Of a stretch of DNA of 64,000 nt, positions 9,767-19,444 are shown in pieces. A program made the translations under genes and the position numbers. The notes under the pieces were generated by a model. The model was not told the origin of the DNA. It did not search any database and saw nothing but the letters and a program-made list of their open reading frames with translations. The DNA comes from an uncultured Pelagibacteraceae bacterium (GTDB lineage: Bacteria; Pseudomonadota; Alphaproteobacteria; Pelagibacterales; Pelagibacteraceae), in NCBI GenBank assembly GCA_902522955.1, contig CABYXR010000001.1, positions 62,001 to 126,000 of the forward strand. The letters are read 5' to 3'. Position 1 is the stretch's first letter. Each line of letters begins with the position of its first letter.

Positions 9767-10525
9767 CCAAATCTTTTTCATACTTAAATAAACAAGAAAG
9801 GTTAAAAGTACTAAATAAATGATTACCTTTACACCAGTTTTATGTCTCTCTTCTAATTCTGGCTCAGCAGCCCAAGCTAGAAAAGTTGTTACATCTTTTG
9901 CCATTTGATCGACGGTAGACTCTGTGCCGTCAGCGTAATCAACTAAACCTTCAATTAAATTATTTGGCATTTTAATCTTATTACCAATCATATACTTGTT
10001 ATAGTATACTCCTTGATCTAAAGTTACTCCAGGAGGTGGATCCTCGTATCCTACCAAAACAGAATAAATATAATTAGCCCCACCTTTTCTTGCTTTTACT
10101 AAAACTGACATATCAGGTGGATATGCTCCACCATTAGCAGCTGCAGCTGCTTCTTTGTTTGGGTGGGGGCTCACAAATTTATCTGATGGTTTACCAGGTC
10201 TAGTAAACATCTCACCTTGGCTGTCTGGTCCATCAATGACCTCGAAACTTGCTGCGATTGCTTTTACTTCCATCTCTGAAAACTCTGGGCCACCTGGTTC
10301 GCCTAAATTTCTATAGGTTAAATATTCCATTGAATGACAAGAAGCACAAACTTCTTTATAAACTTGAAATCCTCTTTGTAATGAGGCTCTGTCAAACTTA
10401 CCAGTTAAACCCTTAAAACTCCAATTTATCTTGATCGGATCAGTTTGTTCAGCACTATGAGTAGAGTAAGGAAAAAAAACTATTGAAATTAAAAAAAATA
10501 TTTTTGTTAATTTAAATTTTGCCAT
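9743..10525 (-). CDS. petC: Cytochrome c1, ubiquinol-cytochrome c reductase
   Basis: Signal peptide, heme motif [15 protein letters not shown]-terminal TM. Start ATG 10525 ([11 protein letters not shown]) preferred over 10558. Confidence 0.95.
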   Translation of the reverse strand: MAKFKLTKIFFLISIVFFPYSTHSAEQTDPIKINWSFKGLTGKFDRASLQRGFQVYKEVCASCHSMEYLTYRNLGEPGGPEFSEMEVKAIAASFEVIDGPDSQGEMFTRPGKPSDKFVSPHPNKEAAAAANGGAYPPDMSVLVKARKGGANYIYSVLVGYEDPPPGVTLDQGVYYNKYMIGNKIKMPNNLIEGLVDYADGTESTVDQMAKDVTTFLAWAAEPELEERHKTGVKVIIYLVLLTFLVYLSMKKIWSRIDTKV

Positions 10526-11771
10526 TATCTTTCTTCGCGAGAGAGGGCTCTGCTCCACCTGTAAGCACAGGGTCAGAAATACTCATTGGAACCGGATCGG
10601 TTTTTTCTAAATAACCAACAACCGGCAACACAACTAAGAAATGTAAAAAATAATAAATAGTTCCAACTCTAGCTAATACTAAATAAATTCCTTCTGCAGG
10701 CATTGCTCCCATATATCCGAGCATTAATACGTCAAAAACAAATATCCAATAAAATTGTCTATAAATTGGTCTAAAAACTGCTGACCGGACCTTAGAGGTA
10801 TCTAACCATGGAAGTACAAAGAGAATAAAAATTGATCCAAACATCAAAATTACTCCACCTAATTTATCTGGGACTGATCTCAAAATTGCATAAAAAGGTA
10901 ATAAGTACCACTCTGGAACTATGTGAGCTGGAGTTACTAATGGGTTTGCAGGAATATAATTATCTGAATGACCTAAAACATTAGGTGTGAAAAAAACAAA
11001 TCCTGCAAAAATTATCATAAAAACTAATAAAGCAAATGCATCCTTTATAGTTATATATGGATGAAAAGGTACAGTGTCTTTTGATGGTTTCTTAATATCT
11101 ATCCCAACAGGATTATTATTGCCAGGGACGTGTAAAGCCCATATATGCAAAATTACTAAACCTAAAATTAAAAACGGTATCAAGTAATGTAAACTAAAAA
11201 ATCTATTTAAAGTGGGATTATCAACTGAATAAGCTCCCCAAAGCCAAGTAGTTATACTTTCTCCTACCAGAGGTATGGCACTAAACAAATTAGTAATTAC
11301 AGTAGCTCCCCAAAAACTCATTTGTCCCCAAGGCAACACATAACCTAAGAACGCAGCGGCCATCATTAGAAGGTAAATCATCAAACCTATAATCCAAATT
11401 ACTTCTCTTGGAGATTTATATGATCCATAAAATAAAGATCTCAAGATATGAATATAAACAGCTAAAAAGAACATCGAAGCTCCATTGCTATGAATATATC
11501 TTATTAACCAACCATAGTTAACATTTCTCATTATATGCTCTACACTTCCGAATGCTAAGTCTGCATGTGCAACGTAATGCATGGCAAGTACAATCCCTGT
11601 TACGATTTGAGTGATTAAACAAAAAGTTAATATTCCACCAAAAGTCCACCAATAGTTTAAATTTTTTGGTGTTGGATAATCTGTTAGGTGTGCTCCCAAA
11701 GTAAGAATGGGAAGTCTATCGTTAAGCCACTTTCCAGCTTTTGATTTTGGTATATATTCTTGTTCACTCAT
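10512..11771 (-). CDS. petB: Cytochrome b, ubiquinol-cytochrome c reductase
   Basis: Multi-[22 protein letters not shown], ...[15 protein letters not shown]. Confidence 0.98.
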   Translation of the reverse strand: MSEQEYIPKSKAGKWLNDRLPILTLGAHLTDYPTPKNLNYWWTFGGILTFCLITQIVTGIVLAMHYVAHADLAFGSVEHIMRNVNYGWLIRYIHSNGASMFFLAVYIHILRSLFYGSYKSPREVIWIIGLMIYLLMMAAAFLGYVLPWGQMSFWGATVITNLFSAIPLVGESITTWLWGAYSVDNPTLNRFFSLHYLIPFLILGLVILHIWALHVPGNNNPVGIDIKKPSKDTVPFHPYITIKDAFALLVFMIIFAGFVFFTPNVLGHSDNYIPANPLVTPAHIVPEWYLLPFYAILRSVPDKLGGVILMFGSIFILFVLPWLDTSKVRSAVFRPIYRQFYWIFVFDVLMLGYMGAMPAEGIYLVLARVGTIYYFLHFLVVLPVVGYLEKTDPVPMSISDPVLTGGAEPSLAKKDNGKI

Positions 11772-11791
11772 TTTTATTTAAATTATATTTT

Positions 11792-12313
11792 TTATCCAAT
11801 TTTAATCGTGTTGTTATCAACAAACTCGAACTTTGGTATTTCCATATTCTTAGGCGCAGGACCTTTTCTTATCCGGCCTGAGATATCGTAATGAGAGCCA
11901 TGACAAGGGCAAAACCAACCTTTATAATCACCTTTGTCTTTTAGCGGAACGCACCCAAGATGAGTACATACTCCAAGCATTACTAACCATTCGTCTTTAC
12001 CATCTTTTACTCTATCTTCGTCTTTTTGAGGATCAGGCAAATCGTCCAAGCTTACAGCTCTAGCTTCAGCTATTTCTTCCGTAGTTCTTCTTTTAAGAAA
12101 AACAGGCTTACCTCTCCATAATACAGTAATTGATTTGCCAGGTTCAATCTGGCTAATGTCAACCTCTGTAGTTGCTAGCGCTTGTTGTGCTTTATCTGGA
12201 TTCATCTGATCAATCATCGGCCAGATAACCGCACCTATTCCAACCGCACCAACGGTATAGGTTGCGGTATACAAAAAATCTCTTCTATTTACTTTTTTTT
12301 CTTCTTTGCTCAT
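11792..12313 (-). CDS. petA: Rieske iron-sulfur protein of the bc1 complex
   Basis: Twin-arginine-like NRRDFLY N-terminus; CTHLGCVPL and CPCHGSHYD Rieske motifs. Confidence 0.98.
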   Translation of the reverse strand: MSKEEKKVNRRDFLYTATYTVGAVGIGAVIWPMIDQMNPDKAQQALATTEVDISQIEPGKSITVLWRGKPVFLKRRTTEEIAEARAVSLDDLPDPQKDEDRVKDGKDEWLVMLGVCTHLGCVPLKDKGDYKGWFCPCHGSHYDISGRIRKGPAPKNMEIPKFEFVDNNTIKIG

Positions 12314-12414
12314 TTGTAGTCTTTATGTTTATAATGTAATTATTAAATAAGACTAAATAATTCTAGTTTCTAGGGTCAGAATGACACATAAATACTATAA
12401 ATTAAGCTTAAATA

Positions 12415-12864
12415 ATGCACATAGCTCTATATAAACCTGACATTCCTCAAAATACTGCTGCTATTATTAGACTCAGTTCATGTTTTGATCTTAAATTGCA
12501 TATTATAGAACCATGTGGGTTTGATTTAAACGACTTGCGTTTTAAAAGAGTAGTTATGGATTATATTGGGTTTAGTAGAATTTTTAGGTATGAAGATTTT
12601 GAAGAGTTTAAAAATAAGAATTTAAAATCGCGAATTGTATTGATGACTACAAAAGCCAAAAAGGCTTATCATAAATTTAAGTTCCGAAAAAATGATATAT
12701 TATTATTTGGTAGAGAAAGCGCTGGAGTGCCGAAAATCTTGCACTCTAAAATCAAAGATAGACTAAAAATTCCTATAAATAAAAAAACACGGTCTCTTAA
12801 TGTTGCTATGTCAGTTGCAATAACAGCTTCAGAGGCATTAAGACAAAACAATTTATTAAAATAA
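12415..12864 (+). CDS. trmL: tRNA (cytidine/uridine-2'-O-)-methyltransferase, SPOUT family
   Basis: MHIALYKPDIPQNTAAIIRLSSCFDLKLHIIEPCGF, LFGRESAGVP, SLNVAMSVAI. Confidence 0.93.
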   Translation: MHIALYKPDIPQNTAAIIRLSSCFDLKLHIIEPCGFDLNDLRFKRVVMDYIGFSRIFRYEDFEEFKNKNLKSRIVLMTTKAKKAYHKFKFRKNDILLFGRESAGVPKILHSKIKDRLKIPINKKTRSLNVAMSVAITASEALRQNNLLK

Positions 12865-13688
12865 TGATCACCACAGATTTTAGAAAAAAAATAGCTGATA
12901 ATTGGTTTGCCTACTTACAAAATCAAATTTGTAAAGAGTTTGAGTATTTAGAGAATAACAAAATAAGATTTCATCGCAGAAAGTGGAAAAAAGAAAAAAT
13001 TAAAGAGGGTGGTGGAATATCATATCTTATGTCTGGAGGTAATGTTTTCGATAAGGTTGGAGTAAATAAATCCACTGTTTCTGGAAAATTTGCGAAGAAA
13101 TTTAGGTCAAAAATTTTTGGAGCAAGTAAAAATGGAAAATATTGGGCTTCTGGTATTTCTGTAGTAGCACATATGAAAAATCCAAGGATTCCTGCTATTC
13201 ATTTTAATACAAGATTTATAGTAACGACAAAGGAATGGTTTGGTGGAGGGATAGACATGACACCTAGTTTTATAGATTTAAAAGAAAAGAAAATCCTTCA
13301 CGACAACTTAAAAAAAATTTGTCTTCAAAATAAAAAAGATTATGCTAAATACAAAAAATGGTGTGATAAATATTTTTATCTACCACATAGAAAAGAGCCA
13401 AGAGGTATAGGAGGAATTTTTTTTGATTATGAGACTGGAGATTGGAGTAAAAATTTCAAATTTGTAAGAGAACTCGGTTTAAAATTTATCGAAATTTCAA
13501 AAAATATCATCAATAGAAAGAAAATGGTCAAGTGGACAAAAAAAGATAAAGAGAAACAATTATTTAAAAGAGGTAGGTATGTTGAGTTTAACCTTTTATA
13601 TGATAGAGGTACAAAGTTTGGTTTAAATTCAGGTGGTAACATAGACTCAATTTTAATGTCTTTACCACCAGAAGCAAAGTGGAAGTGA
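12864..13688 (+). CDS. hemF: Oxygen-dependent coproporphyrinogen III oxidase
   Basis: IPAIHFNTRFI, WFGGGIDMTPSF, HRKEPRGIGGIFFD, YVEFNLLYDRGTKFGL. Confidence 0.97.
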   Translation: MITTDFRKKIADNWFAYLQNQICKEFEYLENNKIRFHRRKWKKEKIKEGGGISYLMSGGNVFDKVGVNKSTVSGKFAKKFRSKIFGASKNGKYWASGISVVAHMKNPRIPAIHFNTRFIVTTKEWFGGGIDMTPSFIDLKEKKILHDNLKKICLQNKKDYAKYKKWCDKYFYLPHRKEPRGIGGIFFDYETGDWSKNFKFVRELGLKFIEISKNIINRKKMVKWTKKDKEKQLFKRGRYVEFNLLYDRGTKFGLNSGGNIDSILMSLPPEAKWK

Positions 13689-14167
13689 TTATGGAAAAAG
13701 AACCGATTACAGTTAGTGGACTAAAAAATTTAAAAACTGAGTTAGAGGATTTAAAAAATGTTCAGAGACCAAAAATAGTTGAAGCAATAGCTGAAGCTAG
13801 ATCCCATGGCGATTTGAAAGAAAATGCTGAGTATCATGCTGCAAAGGAGCAACAAGCTTTGATTGAAAGTAGAGTAATAGCAATAAACGATTTAATTGCC
13901 AGAGCAAATGTAATCGACGTTACTAAAATTGAGAATGACGGTAAAGTAATTTTTGGTTCAACAGTTAAAGTTCAAGATATAGAAACAAATAACAAAATTT
14001 CATACAGATTAGTTGGTCAAGATGAGGCCGATATTAAAAAAAATTTAATTTTTTTTAAAAGCCCCATTGGTAAAGCTCTTATTGGAAAAAATAAAGGTGA
14101 AATGGTAAGCGTTAATACTCCCTCTGGAGAGAGAAATTTTGAAATATTGGATGTTAATTATATTTAA
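13679..14167 (+). CDS. greA: Transcription elongation factor GreA
   Basis: ELEDLKNVQRPKIVEAIAEARSHGDLKENAEYHAAKEQQ; C-terminal SPIGKALIGKNKGE. Likely start ATG 13691. Confidence 0.97.
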   Translation: MEVIMEKEPITVSGLKNLKTELEDLKNVQRPKIVEAIAEARSHGDLKENAEYHAAKEQQALIESRVIAINDLIARANVIDVTKIENDGKVIFGSTVKVQDIETNNKISYRLVGQDEADIKKNLIFFKSPIGKALIGKNKGEMVSVNTPSGERNFEILDVNYI

Positions 14168-15426
14168 TTTAAATTTTGCTGAATTAACTCTAATAATCTT
14201 TTATCAGAAATTTGAAAATTATTTTCTATCCATTCTTTTTCGATAATTTTCATAGCTTTTCCCAAAACCGGCCCTTCCTTCATACCCTTTTTTTTAAAGT
14301 ATTCGCCATCATAGGGAAATTTGTGAACTTTTGAATTAGATATATTTTTTGAAATTTTAGTAAAATTTTGTAAATTATATTTTGTATTACTTAAGAAATT
14401 CAATAAGTTTAATATTCTTAGATGTTCTTTATTGTATAAATATATATTTTTTTCTAAATCTTTACCAAAGAAATTTTTATTCTTTTTTGAAAATTTAAAA
14501 TTTTTCGCTAATAAACTTAAATTATCTTTTAAATCGTTTGAAACTTTGTATTTATGAAAAAAATACTCATGACTATCTTTTTCATCAATTAATAATACTG
14601 CTAACAAACTTTTTTTGTTTAATTCAAAATATTCATTAATTTTATCGAATTTTTGTAATCTATCAAGATATCTCAATTCTGGAAATATGAATGAAAAAAT
14701 AATTTTATTGTTTTCATTTTTTAGAAGATTATTAAAATTTTTTAAATTTAAAATTTTAAATAATTCATCTAAAATTCTTTCCTTTGAAATTATTTTTATT
14801 CCATTTAAATTTAGTTTTAAAGCTTCTATGGTAGTATTGTCAGTTTGACTATCATATTGAATTGCAAACCTTAGAAACCTAATAATTCTTAAATAATCCT
14901 CTTCTATTCTTTTTTGTGGGTCTCCTATAAATTTTACGTTATTATTTTTTAAATCTACTGTTCCTGTTTGAGGATCAAATATTTTCCCATTGATATCCAA
15001 ATAAATTGCATTAATTGTAAAATCTCTTCTTTCAGAGTCCAAAATCCAATTATCTATATATTCAACTTCAGCATGTCTTCCGTCTGTTGCTACATCTTTT
15101 CTTAATGTGGTTAATTCAAGCTTGAGCTCACTGGATATTAAAGTGACTGTTCCATGTTTTATGCCAGTCTCAATAATTTTAAAAATTGAGTTTTGAAATC
15201 TTTGCTTTATTTCATCAGAAGTTAAGATTGTTGCAATATCTATATCATCAACATTTTCTCCAGATAAATGTTTTCTTACACAGCCTCCAACAAATCTAGC
15301 TACCACGATTTCTTTCGAATATCCCTTTTGTAATTTTTTAAAAACATATTTAAGGTCTTTATTTTTGTAAAAAGGAAATAATTTTCTTTTTATATTGTTT
15401 ATAAAATCTAAACTCAAATTAAACAT
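14164..15426 (-). CDS. pcnB: CCA tRNA nucleotidyltransferase / poly(A) polymerase family
   Basis: FVGGCVRKHLSGENVDDIDIATI, RRDFTINAIYLD, DYLRIIRFLRFAIQ. Confidence 0.92.
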   Translation of the reverse strand: MFNLSLDFINNIKRKLFPFYKNKDLKYVFKKLQKGYSKEIVVARFVGGCVRKHLSGENVDDIDIATILTSDEIKQRFQNSIFKIIETGIKHGTVTLISSELKLELTTLRKDVATDGRHAEVEYIDNWILDSERRDFTINAIYLDINGKIFDPQTGTVDLKNNNVKFIGDPQKRIEEDYLRIIRFLRFAIQYDSQTDNTTIEALKLNLNGIKIISKERILDELFKILNLKNFNNLLKNENNKIIFSFIFPELRYLDRLQKFDKINEYFELNKKSLLAVLLIDEKDSHEYFFHKYKVSNDLKDNLSLLAKNFKFSKKNKNFFGKDLEKNIYLYNKEHLRILNLLNFLSNTKYNLQNFTKISKNISNSKVHKFPYDGEYFKKKGMKEGPVLGKAMKIIEKEWIENNFQISDKRLLELIQQNLN

Positions 15427-15433
15427 AGGCAGT

Positions 15434-15507
15434 TGGCTGGGGCACTAGGATTCGAACCTAGGATGGCGGTATCAAAAACCGCTGCCTTACCGCTTGGCTA
15501 TGCCCCA
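15434..15507 (-). tRNA. tRNA-Gln (anticodon TTG), CCA encoded
   Basis: Minus strand TGGGGCATAGCCAAGCGGTAAGGCAGCGGTTTTTGATACCGCCATCCTAGGTTCGAATCCTAGTGCCCCAGCCA folds as a cloverleaf: acceptor TGGGGCA/TGCCCCA, anticodon loop TTTTGAT, T-loop GTTCGAA, 3' GCCA. Confidence 0.97.
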
Positions 15508-15542
15508 ATACTAAGATTTTGATATATCATAAATAAGTTGAA

Positions 15543-16379
15543 TTAAATAGTTTTTGCAAAGGTTGTCCAATATGTCGGATATTTAGATTTTATTTTATTT
15601 AATGCAGCTATTGCCCTTTTTTTGCTTTGAAAAACCCCGTAACAAACTGACCCAGACCCAGTCATTCTTGAGAAAAAACAGCCTTTGGTTTGTCTTATTT
15701 CAAAAAGAAGGCTTTTTATAATCGGATATTTTTTCTCAATAATTAATTGTAAATCGTTATTTGCTTTAGTTAAAAAATTAACATAATTTTTTTTATCCTT
15801 AATTATATTAGAATTAAGCTTAAGTTTTGGTGAGTATTTTTTTACTTTAGAGTAAACATATTTGGTTGAACATCTTATATTTGGATAAACAAGCAAAAAA
15901 AATAATTTGTGTTTTTTTTCATAAGTTTTTATTTTATTGAGATTTTCAAGAAAACCCTGATTATAAAGGAACAAATAACAATCAGATCCGATTTCCCTTT
16001 TCATACTATTAATCATTTTTTTACTAAACTTCTTTTTTAATAAATACTTCACTAAATAAACAGCATTACTAGTGCCTCCTCCTAATCCAGCAAATATTGG
16101 AATGCTTTTTTTTATATTTATTGAGAAATAATTTGTAACTAATCTATTTTTTCTTAATAGTCTAAGAGTTTGTAGAATTGAGTTGTCTTTTTTATTTATA
16201 TTTTTTGAGAACTTTCCACAAAAATTGACCTCGTCTTTAAATTTTTTATTTTTTTTTATCTTTATTTCATCAAAAAGATCAATTAAACAAAAATGAGACT
16301 GTATTTCATGTAAACCACTTTTTAATCTTTTATTGACATTTAATGACAAATTAATTTTTGAAAAGGATTTTAATTTCAT
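15543..16379 (-). CDS. ispE: 4-diphosphocytidyl-2-C-methyl-D-erythritol kinase
   Basis: SFSKINLSLNVNKRL, IPIFAGLGGGTSNAVYLVKYL, MTGSGSVCYGVF (GHMP kinase). Confidence 0.95.
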   Translation of the reverse strand: MKLKSFSKINLSLNVNKRLKSGLHEIQSHFCLIDLFDEIKIKKNKKFKDEVNFCGKFSKNINKKDNSILQTLRLLRKNRLVTNYFSINIKKSIPIFAGLGGGTSNAVYLVKYLLKKKFSKKMINSMKREIGSDCYLFLYNQGFLENLNKIKTYEKKHKLFFLLVYPNIRCSTKYVYSKVKKYSPKLKLNSNIIKDKKNYVNFLTKANNDLQLIIEKKYPIIKSLLFEIRQTKGCFFSRMTGSGSVCYGVFQSKKRAIAALNKIKSKYPTYWTTFAKTI

Positions 16380-16385
16380 TAATTG

Positions 16386-18083
16386 TTATAAACCTAAAAT
16401 TAATTTTTTTCTTACATCATTTTTAAGATCATCTTCCGTTTCTTCGAGAATTAATACGTAGTTCCAATAATACCTAGCTTGAATCTTTTTTCCAAATTTC
16501 CACAAAACATCTCCAAAATGATCATTCACTATCGGATCGGCAGGCATTAATTGGACTGCAAGTTGAAGATAATTTTTTGACTCCTCGTATTTTTTTAGTT
16601 TAAATAAAGCCCAGCCTAATGAGTCAATAATATAAGGATCATTAGATTTTAAATTATTTGCTTTCTCCAACATTTTTAATGATTTTTCAATTTTAATTCC
16701 CTTTTCAATCCAAGAATATGCAAGATAATTTATTACGTAAGCCTGATTTGGGTTTGCATCTAAAGAGGCGAGCAAATCTTTTTCTGCTTTTTCCCATTCT
16801 CCTAATCTTTCGTAAACAACACCCCTTCCGTCTGTTGTTTCTGGATAAAGAGGATGATCTTTATTAATTAATTGAATTATTTCCGTATAATAGTTTATAG
16901 CTTTTTCGTATTTTTTATTTCTTTTCAAAAATTCAGCGAAATCAAAAGTATCATATATGTTTTTATATTTAAGTTTTTCATAGTTTTTTGTCATTAACTT
17001 AATCGCTTCGTCATTATTTTTTTCTTTTTGAAAGATTAGTGCTTTTTGTTTAGTTGCATACCATAGATATACAGAGCCTTGTTTTTTTATTTTGTTATAG
17101 ATCTTTTTGGATTTGTTAAAATTTTCTATTTTATAAAAATTTTCCGCTAACAACGTATCAAATGAGTAAAAATCTTTGTTTAGATATTTTGACAAATTTA
17201 AATAAAAATTTGAGTGAGAATACATTGATTGAGAGGAAAAAGCATTGGCAGTGATATAAAGTATTTCAGCTATTACATTTGATTGTTTTTTGCAATTAAA
17301 ACTAGATTTAAAATCGTTTTCTATAACTAGATCTATCTTAAATTGATTTAATAGTAAATTCCTTGGATACAGTTCAGTAGAGGAATTTAAAATTTTTTTT
17401 GCATCATCAATCCTTCCTAAATTATATAAATAATTTGCATAGAAATAATTATATCTAGAAAAATCAATTTTCTTATCATTTATAAGCCTTTTAAAAAAAA
17501 CATCAGTATTAACATCATTGAAATAACAATGTAAAAAAACATTTTGTATTCTTTTTAAATTCTCAAAGACAGGCTCAGTAGAATTAATCTTTTTTTTAGC
17601 AGAATTTAAATTAGTACTATCTAAACCAACCCAATTTAATAATGATTCTATAATAAATGAATTTAATAAAATTTCTGTTTTTCTTTTTTTTATTTTTAAA
17701 AAATATTTTTTAGCAAGATTATTTTCTTCATTTTTGAGGTAATAAATACCTATAATTAAATCACTTTCAAATGTACTTTGATTTTTTTTTTCTAATTTTT
17801 TTGAGAAGTGAAATGCTTCATTTATCTTACCTAAATTTACTAAAGTAAATAAATACCTCTTGCCAAAATTTGAGTGACTTCTTTCCAAATCGCTTAATCT
17901 GTTAAAATACTTATAGGACTCACTGTATTGATTGTTATTCAAAGATAATATTCCTGAAAAATAATTTGAAATATTTTTTCCCTTAGCTAAAAGATCTGAA
18001 TTTTTTGCTTCAGCTGTGGAAAAAAAAATGATGACAAAAAAGAATTGTAATGTAAATTTAAGAGAATTTTTAAATTTGTTCAT
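16386..18083 (-). CDS. Tetratricopeptide repeat protein with signal sequence
   Basis: N-terminal signal-like segment; repeated TPR pattern in the C-terminal half (YEKAINYYTEIIQL..., WEKAEKDLLASLDANPNQAYVINYLAYSW...). Confidence 0.85.
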   Translation of the reverse strand: MNKFKNSLKFTLQFFFVIIFFSTAEAKNSDLLAKGKNISNYFSGILSLNNNQYSESYKYFNRLSDLERSHSNFGKRYLFTLVNLGKINEAFHFSKKLEKKNQSTFESDLIIGIYYLKNEENNLAKKYFLKIKKRKTEILLNSFIIESLLNWVGLDSTNLNSAKKKINSTEPVFENLKRIQNVFLHCYFNDVNTDVFFKRLINDKKIDFSRYNYFYANYLYNLGRIDDAKKILNSSTELYPRNLLLNQFKIDLVIENDFKSSFNCKKQSNVIAEILYITANAFSSQSMYSHSNFYLNLSKYLNKDFYSFDTLLAENFYKIENFNKSKKIYNKIKKQGSVYLWYATKQKALIFQKEKNNDEAIKLMTKNYEKLKYKNIYDTFDFAEFLKRNKKYEKAINYYTEIIQLINKDHPLYPETTDGRGVVYERLGEWEKAEKDLLASLDANPNQAYVINYLAYSWIEKGIKIEKSLKMLEKANNLKSNDPYIIDSLGWALFKLKKYEESKNYLQLAVQLMPADPIVNDHFGDVLWKFGKKIQARYYWNYVLILEETEDDLKNDVRKKLILGL

Positions 18084-18090
18084 ATAAAAA

Positions 18091-18792
18091 ATGCTTAAAA
18101 AAATTAATACAAAAACAATTAAACTGCTAAAATTTTATAAGCTTATTAATTATAATTTAATTTACAATAATAAAGTAATCAATAGATATAAAAATAAAAA
18201 TTATGAAATTAGTTCAGATAAGGCCAAGAAGCTTGAAAAGCTTAAAAATAATATTTCTGAAATTAAAAACTGTGAGTTGAAAAAAAATGCTTCTCAAATG
18301 GTTTTTTCTGATGGCAACCCCAAAGCGAATATTATGTTAATTGGAGAAGGTCCTGGAGCCAATGAGGATAAAGAAGGTATCCCTTTTGTTGGAAGAGCCG
18401 GAATTTTATTAGATAAAATGTTAGCTTCTATAAATCTTGATAGAAAAAAAGTGTATATATCTAATGTAGTTAATTATAGACCACCTGAAAATAGAAGACC
18501 CACAGATGAGGAGATTAAAAGATATCTGCCTTTTATTACCCAACATATAGCTATCATAAGTCCAAAAATATTAGTTTTGATGGGTAGCACTGCAATGAAC
18601 GCTCTTGTTGAAAATGAAGAAGTAATTTCAAAAGTTCGAGGAAAATGGATAGAAAAACAATTTGGTAATTGTAAGACGTCAGTTATTGTAACTTTCCATC
18701 CAGCATTCTTAATGAGACAGCCCGCCCAAAAAAAAATGGCTTGGGTTGATCTGAAAATGATAAGGGATAAAAAAGCGAAACTAAAAATTTAA
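18091..18792 (+). CDS. Uracil-DNA glycosylase, family 4 (divergent)
   Basis: MLIGEGPGANEDKEGIPFVGRAG, NVVNYRPPENRRPT, TFHPAFLMRQ; canonical Fe-S cysteines mostly absent (see findings). Confidence 0.9.
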   Translation: MLKKINTKTIKLLKFYKLINYNLIYNNKVINRYKNKNYEISSDKAKKLEKLKNNISEIKNCELKKNASQMVFSDGNPKANIMLIGEGPGANEDKEGIPFVGRAGILLDKMLASINLDRKKVYISNVVNYRPPENRRPTDEEIKRYLPFITQHIAIISPKILVLMGSTAMNALVENEEVISKVRGKWIEKQFGNCKTSVIVTFHPAFLMRQPAQKKMAWVDLKMIRDKKAKLKI

Positions 18793-19365
18793 TTGAAAAA
18801 AAAACAAATCACTGCAGGAGTTGACGAGGTTGGAAGAGGCTGTCTAGCTGGCCCTGTTGTTTCAGCTGCAGTAATTTTCAAAAATAATATTAACCTTGAG
18901 ATATTAAAAGACTCGAAAAAAATTCCTTTTAAAAAAAGATCTGAAATATCAGAACATATTAAATTAAACTCATATTATTCTATTGGCATTGCTTCTGTAA
19001 AAGAAATTCTAAATCTAAATATTTTAAAGGCATCTTTGCTGTCAATGAAAAGAGCAGTAGATAAATTATCGATTAAGCCAAGGTTAGTTTTAATTGATGG
19101 AAATTTTGCGCCCCCTGGACTAAAAAATTTTAAAACAATTATAAATGGTGATGAAAAGGTTAAAGTAATAAGTGCTGCTTCAATAGTTGCAAAAGTATAT
19201 AGAGATAATTTAATGATAAAATTATCAGAAAAATATTCAAATTATGCTTGGGATAGTAATTTTGGATATGGAACTAAAGCACACTTAACTGGTCTTAAAA
19301 AGTTTGGAGTAACCGCTCATCATAGAAAAGGCTTTAAACCAATACACAAGATGTTGTCTAAATAA
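18793..19365 (+). CDS. rnhB: Ribonuclease HII (TTG start)
   Basis: TAGVDEVGRGCLAGPVVSAAVIF, LIDGNFAP, VKVISAASIVAKVYRD. TTG follows the UDG stop codon directly. Confidence 0.96.
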   Translation: MKKKQITAGVDEVGRGCLAGPVVSAAVIFKNNINLEILKDSKKIPFKKRSEISEHIKLNSYYSIGIASVKEILNLNILKASLLSMKRAVDKLSIKPRLVLIDGNFAPPGLKNFKTIINGDEKVKVISAASIVAKVYRDNLMIKLSEKYSNYAWDSNFGYGTKAHLTGLKKFGVTAHHRKGFKPIHKMLSK

Positions 19366-19416
19366 GAAACTTTAACACTAGAGGACTCTTTTTTTTTCTA
19401 AAATAGTTTGACCCTC

Positions 19417-19437
19417 GATTCAATTTAGAGTTGAATC
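19417..19437. promoter_or_regulatory. Inverted repeat GATTCAA-N7-TTGAATC carrying two GANTC sites, upstream of the GANTC methyltransferase gene
   Basis: Read directly: gattcaa tttagag ttgaatc, ending 7 nt before the ATG at 19445; a third GANTC (GACTC) at 19384-19388. Confidence 0.65.
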
Positions 19438-19444
19438 AAGAAAT

